From contig NC_060237.1 of the NCBI RefSeq assembly GCF_021155775.2, positions 2,482,501 through 2,546,500 on the forward strand: a DNA stretch of 64,000 nucleotides. Direction: 5' to 3'. A program made the translations under genes and the position numbers. The notes beneath the pieces were generated by a model that had not been told where the DNA came from, searched no databases, and saw only the letters and a program-made list of their open reading frames with translations. This stretch comes from Neodiprion pinetum. Its lineage: Eukaryota > Arthropoda > Insecta > Hymenoptera > Diprionidae. Positions 11,939-25,652 of this stretch are shown piece after piece (position 1 is the stretch's first letter; each line of letters opens with the position of its first letter).

Positions 11939-14069
11939 AGATGTGTATACTATGATCCATGCGTGCGTGCGCCGCCTCCCATACCAGCACCACACAGAGT
12001 TTGCAGGTCTTTACCGTCCTTATATTAGTTTGAAACGAAACTCATCCGACGATTACTGGGAACAAGAAGGGCGATTGTCCAACGGTAACGCATCATTCGC
12101 GATAAGGCCCAGATACCTCTAGAGTTACTCATTTAGTAAACTAGGGTTTCCGTTCACTAAATTTTTCTTTTTATCGTCTTCCACGTAATTCGCGCTGTAT
12201 TCCAAAGTTTTATTACTCGGATTGTACAATACAGGCGCAAATGCGCGGCGACCACGCTTTCGCATCGAAACTTGATTTCAGATATTACTACCGTGCAGAC
12301 ACGAGGTTATCGCATTATTGCGATTTAATTATACTAGACGATGTCTTCAGATTACGTACTAAGCGGCTTTGCGATGTATAGAGGATTTATTTGCTGGCTT
12401 GAACAATTTTTAAATAACGAGAAAGAAAGCATGATGACAAACGCAATGTTCTTATCACGCTGTTCTGAAGTACTTAACGTGTATAGTAATTATTTATGTA
12501 CCTTATCAGCTGGATTTGGGTCACACATGTAACTAAAATACATGCACGGAGCAGGCGAGATCTATGCACTCTCGTTTGTTCACAAAAATTAACGAAAACC
12601 TTACTCTCAAAACGTTACAGAATATTGCGAGACTTGTACTAAATGCATTCGCAAAAGACGACTGCCTTTCTTTAGGTAAAAGATTGTCCTACCCGTTACA
12701 GCACGATAAGGGTTTGTTGGGAAAAAGAGCATGGGTGAGGTGTTTTTTATTAATCAACGGAAACGCAAATTTTCAACAAAAAGAAATAAGAGATTTCAAA
12801 GTATTTGAGGTGGACCACCGTGACCGGGTAACCGAAAACTTTACACTATCGATTTCTTGATAACCCGATAAATGTGTGCCTCCGACAAGCAGCGATTGAG
12901 CTCTCAACGAGCCGATATATGTACCTGTAATACGCCTGTTACGTGCCGCTGAAATTTCTGAACTCGAGCATCAGCATTTTCGCAACAAGCGGTATTAGGG
13001 AAAAATGTTGTGGGAACATAGCTGTATCGATTCGGGATTCTTGTTCACTCTTCACATCCGTACTCCAACTACCAGTTGACCATTTTTCACATTATACTCG
13101 TTCAGCGACTGTTTTGGAATATGTGTTAAATATTTTTTATCAAATAGTTGTTAATTTTCTTTCGCCGTTCCTTAGCTGATTACGCATTTAACCAGGTGAT
13201 AAAAAGAAAATGGTTAAATAATTTAGAAAATAACAGTTTTCACGGGTTTACTACTTCGTCGTATGCGTGTCAACAAAATAACATAACAAATGAAACAACA
13301 GAATACATGTAAATGTATTCAGAATGTATTTGCACAAATTCCTAGTTTGCAAATAGAAAAAAAGCTAATTACACATTGCGACCACTTGTATTCATAATCA
13401 AGAACTATAATAGTACTTTACAAACGATCGATTCGATAACCGTGCTTAAAGAATTAGAAGATGTCCTGATGATGCGAAACATGCGTAAAACATCGACAAA
13501 TTTGTGGGTAACAGCTTCCGTATCGAAACTTTTGAAATTTTGGACGGCCGCGTAATCAATAATACAAATATTATCGCTCGCTCATTCGTTCACATTTATC
13601 CGTGCATAAAAGAGAATTCGGCGGTAAGTCTCTTTTCCTGTTTTTTTTTTTTTCATTTCAACAAACACGCATATAGTGTTGCGACCTTGTATCGAAAACC
13701 GCGTCTTACACGGAGACCCTCAGGTAGGTATACCAAGGCTACAGTTGGCGTTCGGTTACGTGATGGATCTAGCAAAAAGAAATTAAAATTTTTGCCAAAC
13801 GACGTCAATAACATAACATATGCGTTAAATTAATAATTTCTCTTTTAAATTGAACGTTTTTTTAAACATAAATCGGCATTGACAATGAACAATTAAATAT
13901 TTAGGACGAGCCAACGACACCAACTACCAATGAATGAATGAGTGAGCACTTATGCATTACTATTAAATATCTATAAACTTTTCCTTTTAATTATAATTTC
14001 TTTTTAATTATTATCTTGTAAATTGTTATGAACAGTCTGTATAACAATGTTTAACAAATAGCACTTTGT

Positions 14070-14075
14070 TTTATT
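14070..14075 (-). terminator. poly(A) signal for CNOT7
   Basis: AATAAA on the minus strand, about 265 nt past the CNOT7 stop codon. This would give a short 3' UTR. Other processing sites further left cannot be excluded. Confidence 0.45.
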
Positions 14076-14337
14076 TCCGTTCCTGTATCAAACCCGTCCG
14101 ACGTTCGAGACGACGAATTTTTTTTACAATTTTTGAAATGAATTTTCAATATTTTTTACCTGTAATTGTAGCTTCAGTGTAAAAATCTACATATATTTAT
14201 ATACGGTGTCACATGAGTCGGTCTTAGCCTTTTTTCGCAGACTTTTCAGAATTGTTTACATGTATAGCAGAGCGTACATATTAGATTGCCTATACTTGAT
14301 CGGGACCCAGATTTTCATTGCGATGAAGTACAATCTA

Positions 14338-14523
14338 TTACGAGGAAGATGAATTGTCTCCGTTACTGTCTAGATAACCGCCAGAACCGTTGACAACGAA
14401 CGACGTACCAAGGCCGTAAAGATGTCCGCAATATTTCGCATCGTCGATATTGTCCTCGAAAAACATCTGCGAAATAAAAAAAATTGACTTGTTCACACAC
14501 TGTACATACACATCTTATGTACA

Positions 14524-14554
<31 letters not shown>

Positions 14555-16394
14555 GCACATTTTTCACATGAAGGTGAAGCTAGCAACCAGAGTTGGCAGT
14601 CAAGCGTGCGAAACTTCTTTTAAATAGGGTAATGCTGTACAGTTAATTACTTATAATTTTACAGAAGTACTAAAATATCATGTGACGTATGAAAATTTCG
14701 AGTAATCGACTTCACTGTCTTACCTGTATCAACGTCGGCGTGTTCGGCTGCTAACTCTGACCACTAGCATCAGCTTCATATCTTTTAAATGCAAGACTTG
14801 AGAAATTTACGGGACAACGACGATAATCACGGCACCGTAAATTTTTAAAGAAGTAGGTGAATATTTTGTCACATTTACGAATAATAATAAACGTTGAATA
14901 CCTCGCGCATTTTGAAGAATACCATGCCAGTTAGTAGCGAATCTGACCCTGCCTGATGTTGCGGTCCAACACGTTGCAGTTCCAGTTGTTCGGCGACTTC
15001 TTGTAAGCCACCTTTCAAGTTCTTGCACGACTTCATCAAATACTGAAGTAATAAATTATTATAGATAATTTACCCACTTTCACAATATAAAAATCATTGT
15101 TTTAAATATTGTAAATAAATGATCATGCTATTAACGACTGAAGAACTTACTTTGACGTCATAAACTGTTGGAAAGTATATCCTCAGAAGCTCAAAGAATT
15201 CGCTTTCTTCCTGAGGTAAATTTTGATCAGTGAGCAGTTTCAGTAAATATCCAAAGTCATATCCAGAGTGAAAAGAAAGCCATTTAATATCATCGACAAG
15301 AACTATCCCCGAGGTCATAAGAAGCTCGGCGAAATCTAGAGGATCGATACCTTCCTCTTCGTGTTTCTTGAATTGAATACCGCTGTTTTGCAACATGTCT
15401 ATACTGTCCTGCGCGTACATGTCCTCCCTGAAACGGAGTCGACATAGATCGATGGAGAAAAAACGCAAAAATTCACGTCGTCATAAAAGTGATTACTCAC
15501 TGTAGATTGAATTTAAAGTTGAATTGCCATGTCGTATAACTGCCACCAGGTGTGTTACCAGATTCGTCCAGAAACGTGAGACCGAGTTGTATGATCCTTA
15601 GAAGGTCAACGTTGCACCGCAACAATTGATATTGGTAGTCGGCACTTGTTCTGAACTCACCTAATAATCGATTCTGTTATAATTATATCTGTGGCAATTT
15701 ATGAGTTTCACGAGAGAAATACTTCACTTAATGGAAGTGTAGCAATGTATAATGTAAGAATACCTATGGGCCTAGCGACAACACCAGGAAATTCCGTATC
15801 CATAGCGACGTACTGAAATTGTTGCACAACTTGGCGAATCGTTCGGAATTCTTCGTCCAAGTTGTGCCCCCATACATCGCGGATTCCACATTCTTCATTA
15901 CTGGGCATACCCCCTCCCTTCAACAGCCCTGCAGCTTTAGTTCCACCTAGGATAACATTGAGCATATCGCTTCACCAATTCGTTCTTACAATGACCGATA
16001 ATAATTTGGAGCGATAGGTTAAAATAATCACACGGATAAGATGAAGTCTCAAAGAACGTCTTAAAATGATCGTTATTTCGTTGACCATATAAGTAAACAA
16101 TGATGTATCGGAGCAAAAAGAGAGGCATGCTACATGTGAATATTGAAACATCAACGACTACTTTGTGCTCAAGACTAACGTCTACTTTTAAGTTTGCATC
16201 AGCCTGAGATTGGGATTTGCATGGCTACAAAATAGAATGCAGCTCATTGCCAACGTATTGATACTTTTGTAATAGCAGCTCAATAGAGGAACAATTGCGG
16301 GCGCCCATTTCTTAGTAGGAATAAGAACACGAGAAAAAAACGAGGCCACTAGACAAAATGAATAAACAAGTTTCGTACCAGTAGCTGATGGCAT
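14338..16394 (-). CDS. CNOT7: CCR4-NOT complex subunit 7/8 (Pop2/CAF1 deadenylase)
   Basis: Poly(A)-specific 3' exoribonuclease of the CCR4-NOT complex, which shortens mRNA tails in the cytoplasm. Predicted exons: 16394-16379, 15946-15764, 15660-15501, 15427-15151, 15042-14902 and 14466-14338. They join in frame to 301 residues ending NGDNSSSS and TAA. The DEDD-family catalytic acidic residues are visible: D55 and E57 in YVAMDTEFPG, D177 in SFHSGYDFGYL and D246 in HQAGSDSLLTG. Also present are VARPIGEFRTSADYQYQLLR, IQFKKHEEEGIDPL and MFFEDNIDDAKYCGHLYGLG, all typical of CAF1. The start MPSATG was chosen because the 16-nt exon splices in phase to the next exon and matches the recalled MPSAT start of insect orthologues. 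A downstream Met at 15908 (MPSNEECG) is the alternative. Length is close to the usual 285-300. Confidence 0.94.
14521..14552. repeat. (ACAT)n microsatellite in the last CNOT7 intron
   Basis: Eight uninterrupted acat-type units lie inside the intron 14901-14467, about 55 bp upstream of the last acceptor on the transcribed strand. Confidence 0.9.
16379..16394 (-). CDS. CNOT7: CNOT7 first coding exon (16 nt)
   Basis: ATG CCA TCA GCT ACT G followed by the donor GTACGA. With the acceptor CCTAG at 15951-15947 it creates MPSATGGTKAAGLLKGGGM without a frame break. The exon is continuous with an upstream 5' UTR, in which a short ATG (GATATGAAG, about 16475) opens a small upstream frame. Confidence 0.75.
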
Positions 16395-17160
16395 AAGGTT
16401 AACGTTATTCCTCCTCCTGTTAAAGGTCGATCTCTACCGAAGCTCCAGCGTCAATCACAGCTCTGCAGTCTTCATATCACTGACGAATGAAAACAACACA
16501 GCATTGAGAATTTTGTGAAAAGATGAGGCGAGGAGCAGAGAGAGGGCAACATCTTTCACAGAGACCACGGGCAGTTTCAGGTTTTGTTCAAGTTGTCAGA
16601 GACGTTTCTCATTGGATTAGAAACACTGAGACGCTTCCTAACCTTTCGACCACAGTCACACACAGGAGATGATACCCCTAAATGCAAAAGTAGGCAAGAG
16701 GAGAGTTGACGTAGTTTAAAAATACGTTGACGTTGTGCTCTCGGCGTGTTTACAGTATGGGAAACAACAATTACCGAAACTGAATGCCCGGATGTTCGCG
16801 TTCTGGCCTGAATACCTCGACTGCACTTCGACTGTCCACGAATACGCGCTAGATTACTTACTCAGGTGAACATACTAACCTGTGCGTGGGGGAATTGCGG
16901 TGTTAACGTTATCTTTTTCACAAATATACCACTGATGCACACCAAATATTAATCCAGACCCACACGACTCCCGGTGACAATAATATATCGGAGCAGGTTA
17001 TACTGTTATCCGCAGACTCCCAAACCACCGAATTATCACAGAAAGCTAACCTAAAGACCGTCGCAGCCTCTGACTGGGTTCCGAAAGCCGCCGCCGGATT
17101 CACAGGTTCGACCAGTCGCCACCAGGTGTCACTCGAGCCGTTGGATTACAAACTTTGAAT
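16395..17160 (-). promoter_or_regulatory. CNOT7 5' UTR and promoter region
   Basis: It lies immediately upstream of the first coding exon. A TCAGT initiator-like pentamer occurs on the minus strand near 16483-16479. A CpG-rich patch at about 17075-17150 may be the actual start region, with a possible extra non-coding exon. No TATA box is evident, as expected for a housekeeping gene. Confidence 0.4.
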
Positions 17161-20100
17161 TTCGCTCGGATCTTTCTCATCATTTACTTCATTGCGGTGA
17201 TCATTTAAATGCGATTTGAATATAGCAAGTTTTCCAACGATTACTCTGTAAATTTTAATCATTTTTCTATACATTTTCAGCGCAAAGTCAACGCATCGAA
17301 ATACGTTAACTGCGTTTGGTATTTACAACTGATTCCTCAAATGTTTCGAAACGCGTCGCGAGGGAAGAGAAGAAGCGTTGCAATTCGAGGTAATCGAGGA
17401 ATCGGATGTAAATATCGAAGACGCTAATGGCAGCACAAATATTTAGTGCACAAATATTTAGTCGCAAGGGAAATCCCCGCTATCGTCTAGCTGTGTAGAG
17501 ACTTACAAGCGGGGATCGAGATGTTGGGCTCTGTCGGTGAATGAACCAACGGTCGATAACGGACGATCATCACGGTATTACATCACTATTACCATTTATT
17601 GATCGTTGACGCAACGCGTTATTATGCTGTAGTGAGTAAATTAATCCTCAACTGACAGAAACCTACGATATCGTCGGATTGATCATACTGAAAACATCAA
17701 ACAAATGTTGAGTAACAACGAACGCTTAAATGTTGACCATGTACAACAGCAGCCGTGGGAAAATTCAAAGTTAGTCGAAAGAAAAAAAATATTATAAACC
17801 GATGTACGGAAATTCTGAAATGACACGATGAAATTCTTGACATTACAGTTATTGTAAATCTTGTTAATGTTGTAATTATTATTACCAACATTGGGAACGC
17901 CTTAGAAAAGATGCAATTACAAATAACAAGAATTTTACGTAACGTAAAATAATCAAATAACGCGAGAAGAAGTGCAGCGACGAGCGAATGGCTGTTTCGT
18001 AACAAAATCTTTATCCCCGGCCAGGGACACAGAAGCTAGAGCCTAATTACACTGACAAAGGCGAAACATGTCTAATTGTAAGAAACGCGGTACCGAGTAG
18101 GTATAGCTGGGTACGTAAACGATTCCTCGGTATCAATAGATTTTTAACGAGGATTCCAAGTACCGAGTAATTTATGCGACGAGAAATGTCAACCATTGCT
18201 CATTTTCGAACGGGTATATAGACTTATTATCTAGCTGTATGATAATACCGTTAGTCCCAAGAATCGAGGGGCTTGCATTATTGTGATAACACACACAAGC
18301 GTGTACGGACAGTATTTATCGTACCTTTTGCCACGTAGCGGTAACTATAGGCAAGAGGCCCTTTAATTGTCTACACAAAACCCCGTGCAGCTCTCGAGTA
18401 AAAAATCCAGCGATTGTAATTAATTAAAAACGTATTACAGCAGTGATTCAATTTCCCGACGAAGCAATTTATTTATACCACGTGAATGAAATAGGAACTG
18501 TTTATCAGATTGTTAAAAGTTTCGGTGATTATTTCGCGATCCTTTTAAGTCCCGAAAAATTCAATTACTCTTAACACGACTGATGCCAAAAGTATAAACG
18601 TGAGCACACCTAAACTGAAACTAAGAATACTATGATGTGGAATATTCTAGCCTCGCGCTGGCCGAGTAGAACGCATTATCGAAAGGATCAATCAACGATA
18701 TTATACCTGTTCGATGAATGTGAAAAAAATCAATCTAGATTACACTTGATTAATAACAGGTCGATCGTTGGCAGGGGCATGGAGGTGTACTTGTATAAGA
18801 AGTAAAAACCAAAAAACAATTCTCAATTGAAAAACGATGAAAATCCGTGACAACAGAGTGTAATTAATTGCATTTCATTCCTGGATGAGGCGCGCACTAC
18901 CAGCTCTACGTCTGCCTGTATACACACAACATGCTTGTGCAGCAAAGTTATTATATTAATGAATCTATTCACGCGTGCAACGGAGCCACAAACGCACGCC
19001 ACACGTACGTCTGAATACACGGTTAAACGTCATGTTCCATTGCGAATAGGAAGAAAATGTTCATCGCACGGCGTTTGCCGTATAAGGTGTACAGCGATAC
19101 CTGTACGTCTTGTCGCGTTAAACAATTAATGGTGCCGATAAATCATTATGTTTAAACGATCTCCCAAACAGGGACACACATCCCTCGGGTTCGGGTATGG
19201 TCAAGATAAACGGGCGTGTTAACACGAGATTAATTTGCGTAACGTGTTTGGGGGGGCGAAGTTTGAAAAGAGCAGCGGATGTGGGCGCGCAATAGAAACA
19301 GCCGAAGGCTCATTTGCCTTTCAATACCGTACCTTCTTTCTTATTGTATACACCTCGGTCCCCGGTTATTGTTGTGCATTACTGCAGCTATCGCATCGTT
19401 TTTTCGTTTTCTCCGGGCTACCGTTCCCGTCTCTGCTTCTGCTTCTTCCACTTCTACTTCTACTTCTACTTTTGCTGCCGCTTCTCTCTCACCCGTCTCG
19501 CCGGCCGGCGTGGGTGGCTCGTCATTATTTTTATTTATACTCTTTCGCTGTTTATTTTTACCATTTTTCTCCCCCTCGCAGTCATTGTGCGGCATGCGTT
19601 ATTCCTTTGCTTCAGGACAAGCCTTGCCTTCATTTGACGAGACTAATTCCAGCCTCTGCCTATAATATACCTCTGCAGTAAAGCCTGAAAATAACGTGCA
19701 AGGAAATCCGAACCGATATAATTATGTGTTCGTTGATTTGATAAGGGAATTAATTTTTTTTTTTTTTCAACACGTATAACGAAACATGCGTAGGTATAAT
19801 TAATACACAACGAAGAGCTAAAAAATTGTTCTTCTTCTGTCGAAACGATTACACGCGAGCGAAGAAGAATGAGAATGAAAGGATATAAACTGAAAATAAA
19901 AGCATTGATAAAAGAAAAAAAAAAGAAAAAAATACCGACATTGCTGGAAAAACCTGTAGAATTGCGGCGTAGGAGAGAAGATTTCAAACGACGCTATGCG
20001 ATACCCGGTGATGCGAAGAGATCTGCCCGGAGGCAATCGTTCGCGTGCGAGTCGGTAGGTATATACCACATATATCTAACCAATACCATTGCCTTAGATT

Positions 20101-23100
20101 TGATGCCAAAGTATAATTTTCTGCGCTACATACCTACGGATAAATTATTTCTACACGCAGTGCAAATCAAGAAAAAAAAAAAAAGAGCCGTAGCTGGACA
20201 ACGGACGAGGGACAAAAGTGAAAAAATAACAAAAGAAAGAGCGAGAAAAACGCATAGCATCTCAAGTAAGAATCCGTCATGGTACGTGTAGATATGGATT
20301 GAGATCAACAGTAGATCGATATACTTCGCAGCTTATATGCTCTTATGATACGATAAAGAGTGTGTAGATACTAGGGATACGTACAGATCTTTGCGATTGG
20401 ACGAGTTCGTCTCATTTCACCTGACGTGAAAATAAATTTGGCAAAATAGTATTACTAAAGAAAAAAAACTCTGAACTTTTGAAACTGATTACAATAAGAG
20501 TTTCTGAAGTGAGTTGAAAATTATTGTCTATACCATACACAGAGACGCGGTGTAATTAAGGTTGCGGAAATTTTTAATAAAAGGAAACAAAGAACAGAAA
20601 TAGACGTTACGGAAGCACATGTTGCGAGGAGAAGAGGTTTTTATCTCGAATGGCAGAATCAGATCACGACAACGATTAATTCCCAGCGTGGTAATTATTT
20701 TTTGCATATTATCTCGAAGCGGCATTTATCGAAGGCTTCCGCGGTAGTTCGAGAATACTTATCGAAGCGGAAGTGGGCTGCAGAAGGCCCACTAAACATG
20801 AAAAAGCAGCTCCTTCACGCACCAATTCTAATCCATTGAAGCTCCGCGCTACAGGCAGGTAGACGTAAGGGTCACGAAATGGGTATGAGCGTACTTAACA
20901 GGTATCCGTCGTTAATACGAGGCACATGAGGAAACAGTTAGTAATTTCTCACGCGAGTACAAACGCCGCCGGTATTCTCCCATCCCGTTGCAACGCTACA
21001 CGGCGGTGACGGAGCGTGAGTTTTGAGCGAATCGTCCATTGTTGTCCTCGGAAAATGTTAATCAACTTTCTATACCTGAAACCGCATACGGATATCGGAC
21101 CGACTCCATCTCTCGGGCAGACATCCGTGTCCGACTCGAACCTCACCGCGGCGATGTAAAATCTCTCTCCGAGGCAACGTCTAATTTCACCGGGCATCCG
21201 TTCGCGGCGGCATCGAATCAATTTCTCCCAATACGCGCTGACGCAGGCCGAAAATGACGCGGCGCTTCCGCGCATCGTTCGAGGTGTAACGCGGGTAACG
21301 GTCCGTATAATGGGGCTGAAAGGGGCGAATGACGACGGGGTGGAGGTGCGGCAGGGCCCGTGGTAAGGCCCTCGAGGTTGAGGACCGTGTCTCGCCGGTA
21401 GGTATGTTTCGACCGCTTAAGCTAATGAGGTACAGATGGCGATATTGTTGTAAGGTGGCAAGGGCAAGGTGGTCGTTGTTGGTTCGGGGCGGCGATGAGC
21501 GCAGGCGGGGCTATCGGTGCTTCGCTTCTTTCCGCGGGTGAATTTTAAGGAGTACAGGGAGAAAGGGTTTCTTCTCGATTGTTATCTCGCGCAGCCGGTG
21601 CTACCGCAAGATCCTTATCGAACAATATGCCGGAGTTCTTAGCAGAGCTAAATATGTAAATATAGGTGGTGCCACGGTGCCGGGGTGCTCGGTTATTCGG
21701 CGCAGATGCGCGCGAGGCTCGTTTAAGAAGTCTGCACATGTGTATACCTGTGCAGGACATTGCGAACTTTGGCGAAGGTATGCCACGTGATGTAAGAAGG
21801 CTGTGCGTATAGGAGGTAGACGTCTGTCTGCGTGCGCGCGCCTTTTCCTCTTTCATTCTCACAACGAAAGGAGATTTAGCGCACGCGTCAGATTTAATTG
21901 AACGGGTTGCCGATCAACCCCACTTATCATCCTTCACCCCGGCAACGCACGGCATACGTCCGCGTATCCACGTATTTCCCTTTCTCTCGTGCCTGCGCGC
22001 AATTTTTTTTTTTTTTATCGCATATAGCTATACACGCGTCTACGTGAAGTATCGTACGGGCAAGGTGTGACGTGTGTGCGTACGTGGCGGGTATGTAAAC
22101 TTCTTAAACAACCGTATCTGTTACTTCCAGGCACGGTGATTAAGATCGGATGATAAATTCACCGCGGCCGATCGTTATTACTGATTCAATATATCAAAGC
22201 GTATCGACCCGGCATTGTTGCCGCGAGTGATTAGCATCTTGAAACTCGAGTTGTAAAAGTCGATGAAAAGGAAGAAGACTTTCTTAAGTTTATTTTGACT
22301 AACGATTTTCTCGTCTTGTTATTATTCTCGTCACCGTAGTGTTTGTTACGAAACAAAATCCTACATCGGAAAGAGATGTTCCTGAATAAAAATGAAGCTT
22401 TCAATTTTTCAACCTACATTTAATAATTCGCTTCTCAAATTCCTTCCGTTGTCAAGCCAAATTACGAACCCTTCGAGTCGTAGTGGTAAGTATTCTTACC
22501 GACTATATTACAGCCATTTTTTTTTCTTTACATTTAGAGAAGCTTTCATCATGTTTCTTTGCGCTTTTTTTGCTATACTCGAGAGTAATCATTGCGAGAT
22601 AATGTAAATTGTTATTGTTATAAACAAAATGATTGAAAAAAATCTTAAAAATTGAAGTAATAATTCAAAAGCGTCAAAGTTATACCCAAAATACGACGTG
22701 GACGGAACGTAAATCGAACCAGAAATGAACGATGAAAAGAAGAGGGTGAAAAGAAAAAAAAAAAAAAAAAAGAAAATAAAGAAACAACGCCAGTAAGGAA
22801 AAACGGCTACCAAATTGACAGAGCCGTATTTTCCGCGTCCGTAAGCCCGAATATCACGCCGCAGGACATTCTATAACGTCCGCGTAAGGCGGAAGGCGGG
22901 TAAATTGAATACGTTGCGGGCTTGCTTGGCTCCCTCGCGCAGGTCCTGAGAGAAATCGTATATATATATTGTAATATAGCAAAGTGCACCCTTTTTTCCC
23001 CACAAATTCATCCCCCGCCGAACGGAGTTGACATCAACACGAATTTACGTCAAACCCCGGGTGTGTAAAACCCGGCGTCGACTGCAAGATTATAACCCGA

Positions 23101-25650
23101 ACCCGTATCGAGTTTCCGGTGTCTGCCGGTGCTGCAGTCCATTCGTTAAAGCGCCTCGATTCGACGCTCCCAACTCAACCCTCTCCTTGTTTCTTTTTTT
23201 TTTTTTGTTTGAAAAAATTTTTTCCACATTATTTTATTTCTTATCTTTTTTTTTTCTCATTCTCTTGGTTTGTTGCGTTCTATTTCTTCCTCATTCTTTC
23301 CCTCCTCTCTCTCTCTCTCTCTCGTCAGTTCTCATTCTCCACGACCGTGTACACCTAATACGCGTTTTTATCCCCGAGTAAGCCGCGACGCGCCTCTCGC
23401 AATTACACACGCGTCGGGAGTCCGAGGGTAAGTATCATCATTTATATCATAGGTGGAATAAAGGCGCGAGCTTCGAATAACCCTTTACACGCCTGAAATT
23501 TATTCGCGCCGTTTATTCCAACAGCCGGCCGGCCTCTCGCACCGCGGCTGCAGCCTTCCGACATATTGCACCAAACTTTATCATCGTAATTCCATGTCTA
23601 CCGCGCCTCGGGCTTCCTGCTCGGCTGCGCACGAAAACCCATATTACACACACACGCATATGTACGCACGAGTACGCGTCCGCCTACGCCATCCAGAGGA
23701 TCCTAATTTTATCGATTTCGAAAACCGGAGATTCGCCTCCGATTTTTTCAATCCAAGTTTAGGGTACCTACCGATACGGCAGATCGGTGAGAAGGTATTT
23801 CTTCGGCAGTGTAGCGAAACAAAAAAAGAAAAGAAAGAAAATGCGATGCGAACGTCTGTAGAACATTTTTTAACGTTATAAATATTGTTCTGCAGTAGTC
23901 CACACCCGCCACTGTTGGTCAATTTTTAACAGCGTAAGGGTATTCTTCTCATCCGCAAGTATTCGACGCACCGCTGCCTCCTCCTCGCAGCTTCTAATCG
24001 ATCGGCAATAAGCAATCGGTCGAGTTGTGCCTTTCGTCGAGAAACAGGGCTGCAACCTACCGTTAGCCAGTTATCAAAGCCTGCGCCCTGTCAAACAGCA
24101 GCAGCAGCGGCAGCAGCGATACCCAGATTATAGCCTGGTCAGGTACGACGCACCGTCTCGACTTGTCGAAGCCAAAGGTCCGCAATTACCTTGTCGGTTG
24201 AGCCTCGAACGGGTTTGATGTGTTCGGATAAGACGTGAAAGGTTCGCTCAAAGGCTGGCCCGGGATTCGAGTTAGCCGCTTGCCGGGGCTGAGTTGCATG
24301 CGAGACGGAAATACAGCTACGTAGAATAAGAGGGAAGATCGAGAGTCGATTTTAGAGCAGGTGCGACGGCGGCAAAGTAAAGCAAAGCAAAGCAAAGGGT
24401 CAGATTTCGTCCCCCGCTTATCGCGGCAGCAATATTTTTGTCTTTCGCGTTGCGGATTTCTCGAATACATTAAATCGTCGTCGAGGAATTAACCGACGCA
24501 TCTGCGCTAGTTGTTTGCATATTTTTTTTTTACGAATGAATAAATTTCATCGACGTATAAAAGGGGGGGGGGGACAACCTGTTTATCGTAAAGCGTATAA
24601 TTACAAGAAAAATCTGCGACTCGGTATCGGCAGTCCTCGACGTACCTGTAATGAAATAACAGCTCTCCTGGGTATATAAGAATGAATTTAACGAAATACG
24701 GGGAGGGCTTTGTTGATCCGGTTGCATACGATAAGGCTGACGTGACGCGGAGTGATAAAATCGTGAAATTGGCCGGTTGGCTGAATTTACCGGGTCCGTA
24801 ATACGTAACATTCACCTTCTGCGATTCGGTTAACAGAGTATTTCATTTACGGGATATAATTATTTCATACTCGAATGCCAAGTTTCATATTTCTATGTAA
24901 TTAGCTCTAATTAACAGCCCCGGCAATCCGTTACACACTAACGCTAAGTAAGTTTTAATCAGTGGGTATTATTATTGCGGAGCGCCAAATCGCTGCCTTA
25001 TAATTTACACCCTATGGTTTTGTGCTTTTATTTATTTTGCTCAACTGTTTCGACCGTTAAATTTTCAAACACTTCCCGACCCGACATTAAATCGAAATTC
25101 ACGGACAATCGTTCTTCTTTCAGCAATCTTTCGACGCGTCACACATTCGTTGAGTCTTCGTACAACAGTGCATATTGTTCATAATTTCCAACTCGAGTAG
25201 ATACTTAGGGTCTGATTGATTTTGAGAATTTTTACAGAACTCGAGTCTCGAGATCCTTATTCTCGTTTCTAAATTTTCCCGCATCCCTTCGCTCGATCAC
25301 GAGACAGGAATTAAATCAACGACAACGCACATAAATACAGATTTGCTCGCATGCGGCAAATATAGGTTATATAATCAGTTATCATGAAATATTCGCAACC
25401 TATAATACGCAGGTATAGCAGTGTTAACAAAGAGCCTAGGATACAAAGAAGAGATCTAATAAAAATGCGACCTCGAATCCCATCGGTGTCCGTACATGTA
25501 CGTATAAGGCGACGGCATGGGAAACGCTTTGTCTTCATCTCCATCCTGCAGGTTGTAGGTACGTACCTACGTACCTACTCGGCCATTGTCTCTCATCGTC
25601 GGTGTTTCTACTGGTATACTGGAGCGTAATCCAGCAATCGGTTATTCGGT
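17161..25650. other. gene-free region, left part of the desert
   Basis: No open frame shows recognisable domains or a consistent exon chain. Visible contents: a TTCTAC/TTCTGC hexamer-like run at about 19433-19471, poly-T near 19755-19768, poly-A near 22750-22769, a GC-rich island at about 20940-21560, a C/T-rich zone at 23160-23330 including a (CT)n at 23304-23323, and a poly-G run at about 24566-24575. Lying between a housekeeping gene and a developmental regulator, it is probably intergenic cis-regulatory DNA or part of a long non-coding transcript. Confidence 0.55.
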
Positions 25651-25652
25651 GG

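Larger units (their letters stand above)
11808..14337. other. mesh 5' flank and CNOT7 3' flank
   Basis: Because both genes run leftward, this 2.5 kb holds the mesh promoter and 5' UTR at its left and the CNOT7 3' UTR at its right. No coding frame is convincing. The left 1.4 kb contains six WGATAR matches on either strand (about 11917, 11930, 12452, 12503, 12857, 13196). The right end carries a poly(A) signal for CNOT7. An AT-rich zone spans 13840-14060. Confidence 0.6.

Noticed and set aside
15947..15965. CNOT7 start at the Met in MLNVILGG
   Set aside because: Those codons read through the intron acceptor CCTAG. Splicing from the 16-nt exon gives the family N-terminus instead.
18225..18247. 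16-nt match (ttatctagctgtatga) to the 3' part of the miR-9 family
   Set aside because: The seed (first seven positions) does not match, and the downstream sequence has no complementary star arm to form a pre-miRNA hairpin. Probably coincidence.
19235..19681. 148-codon plus-strand frame and overlapping frames
   Set aside because: Leu/Ser/Phe-rich because of a C/T-biased tract. All three plus frames are open at once, which signals composition rather than coding.
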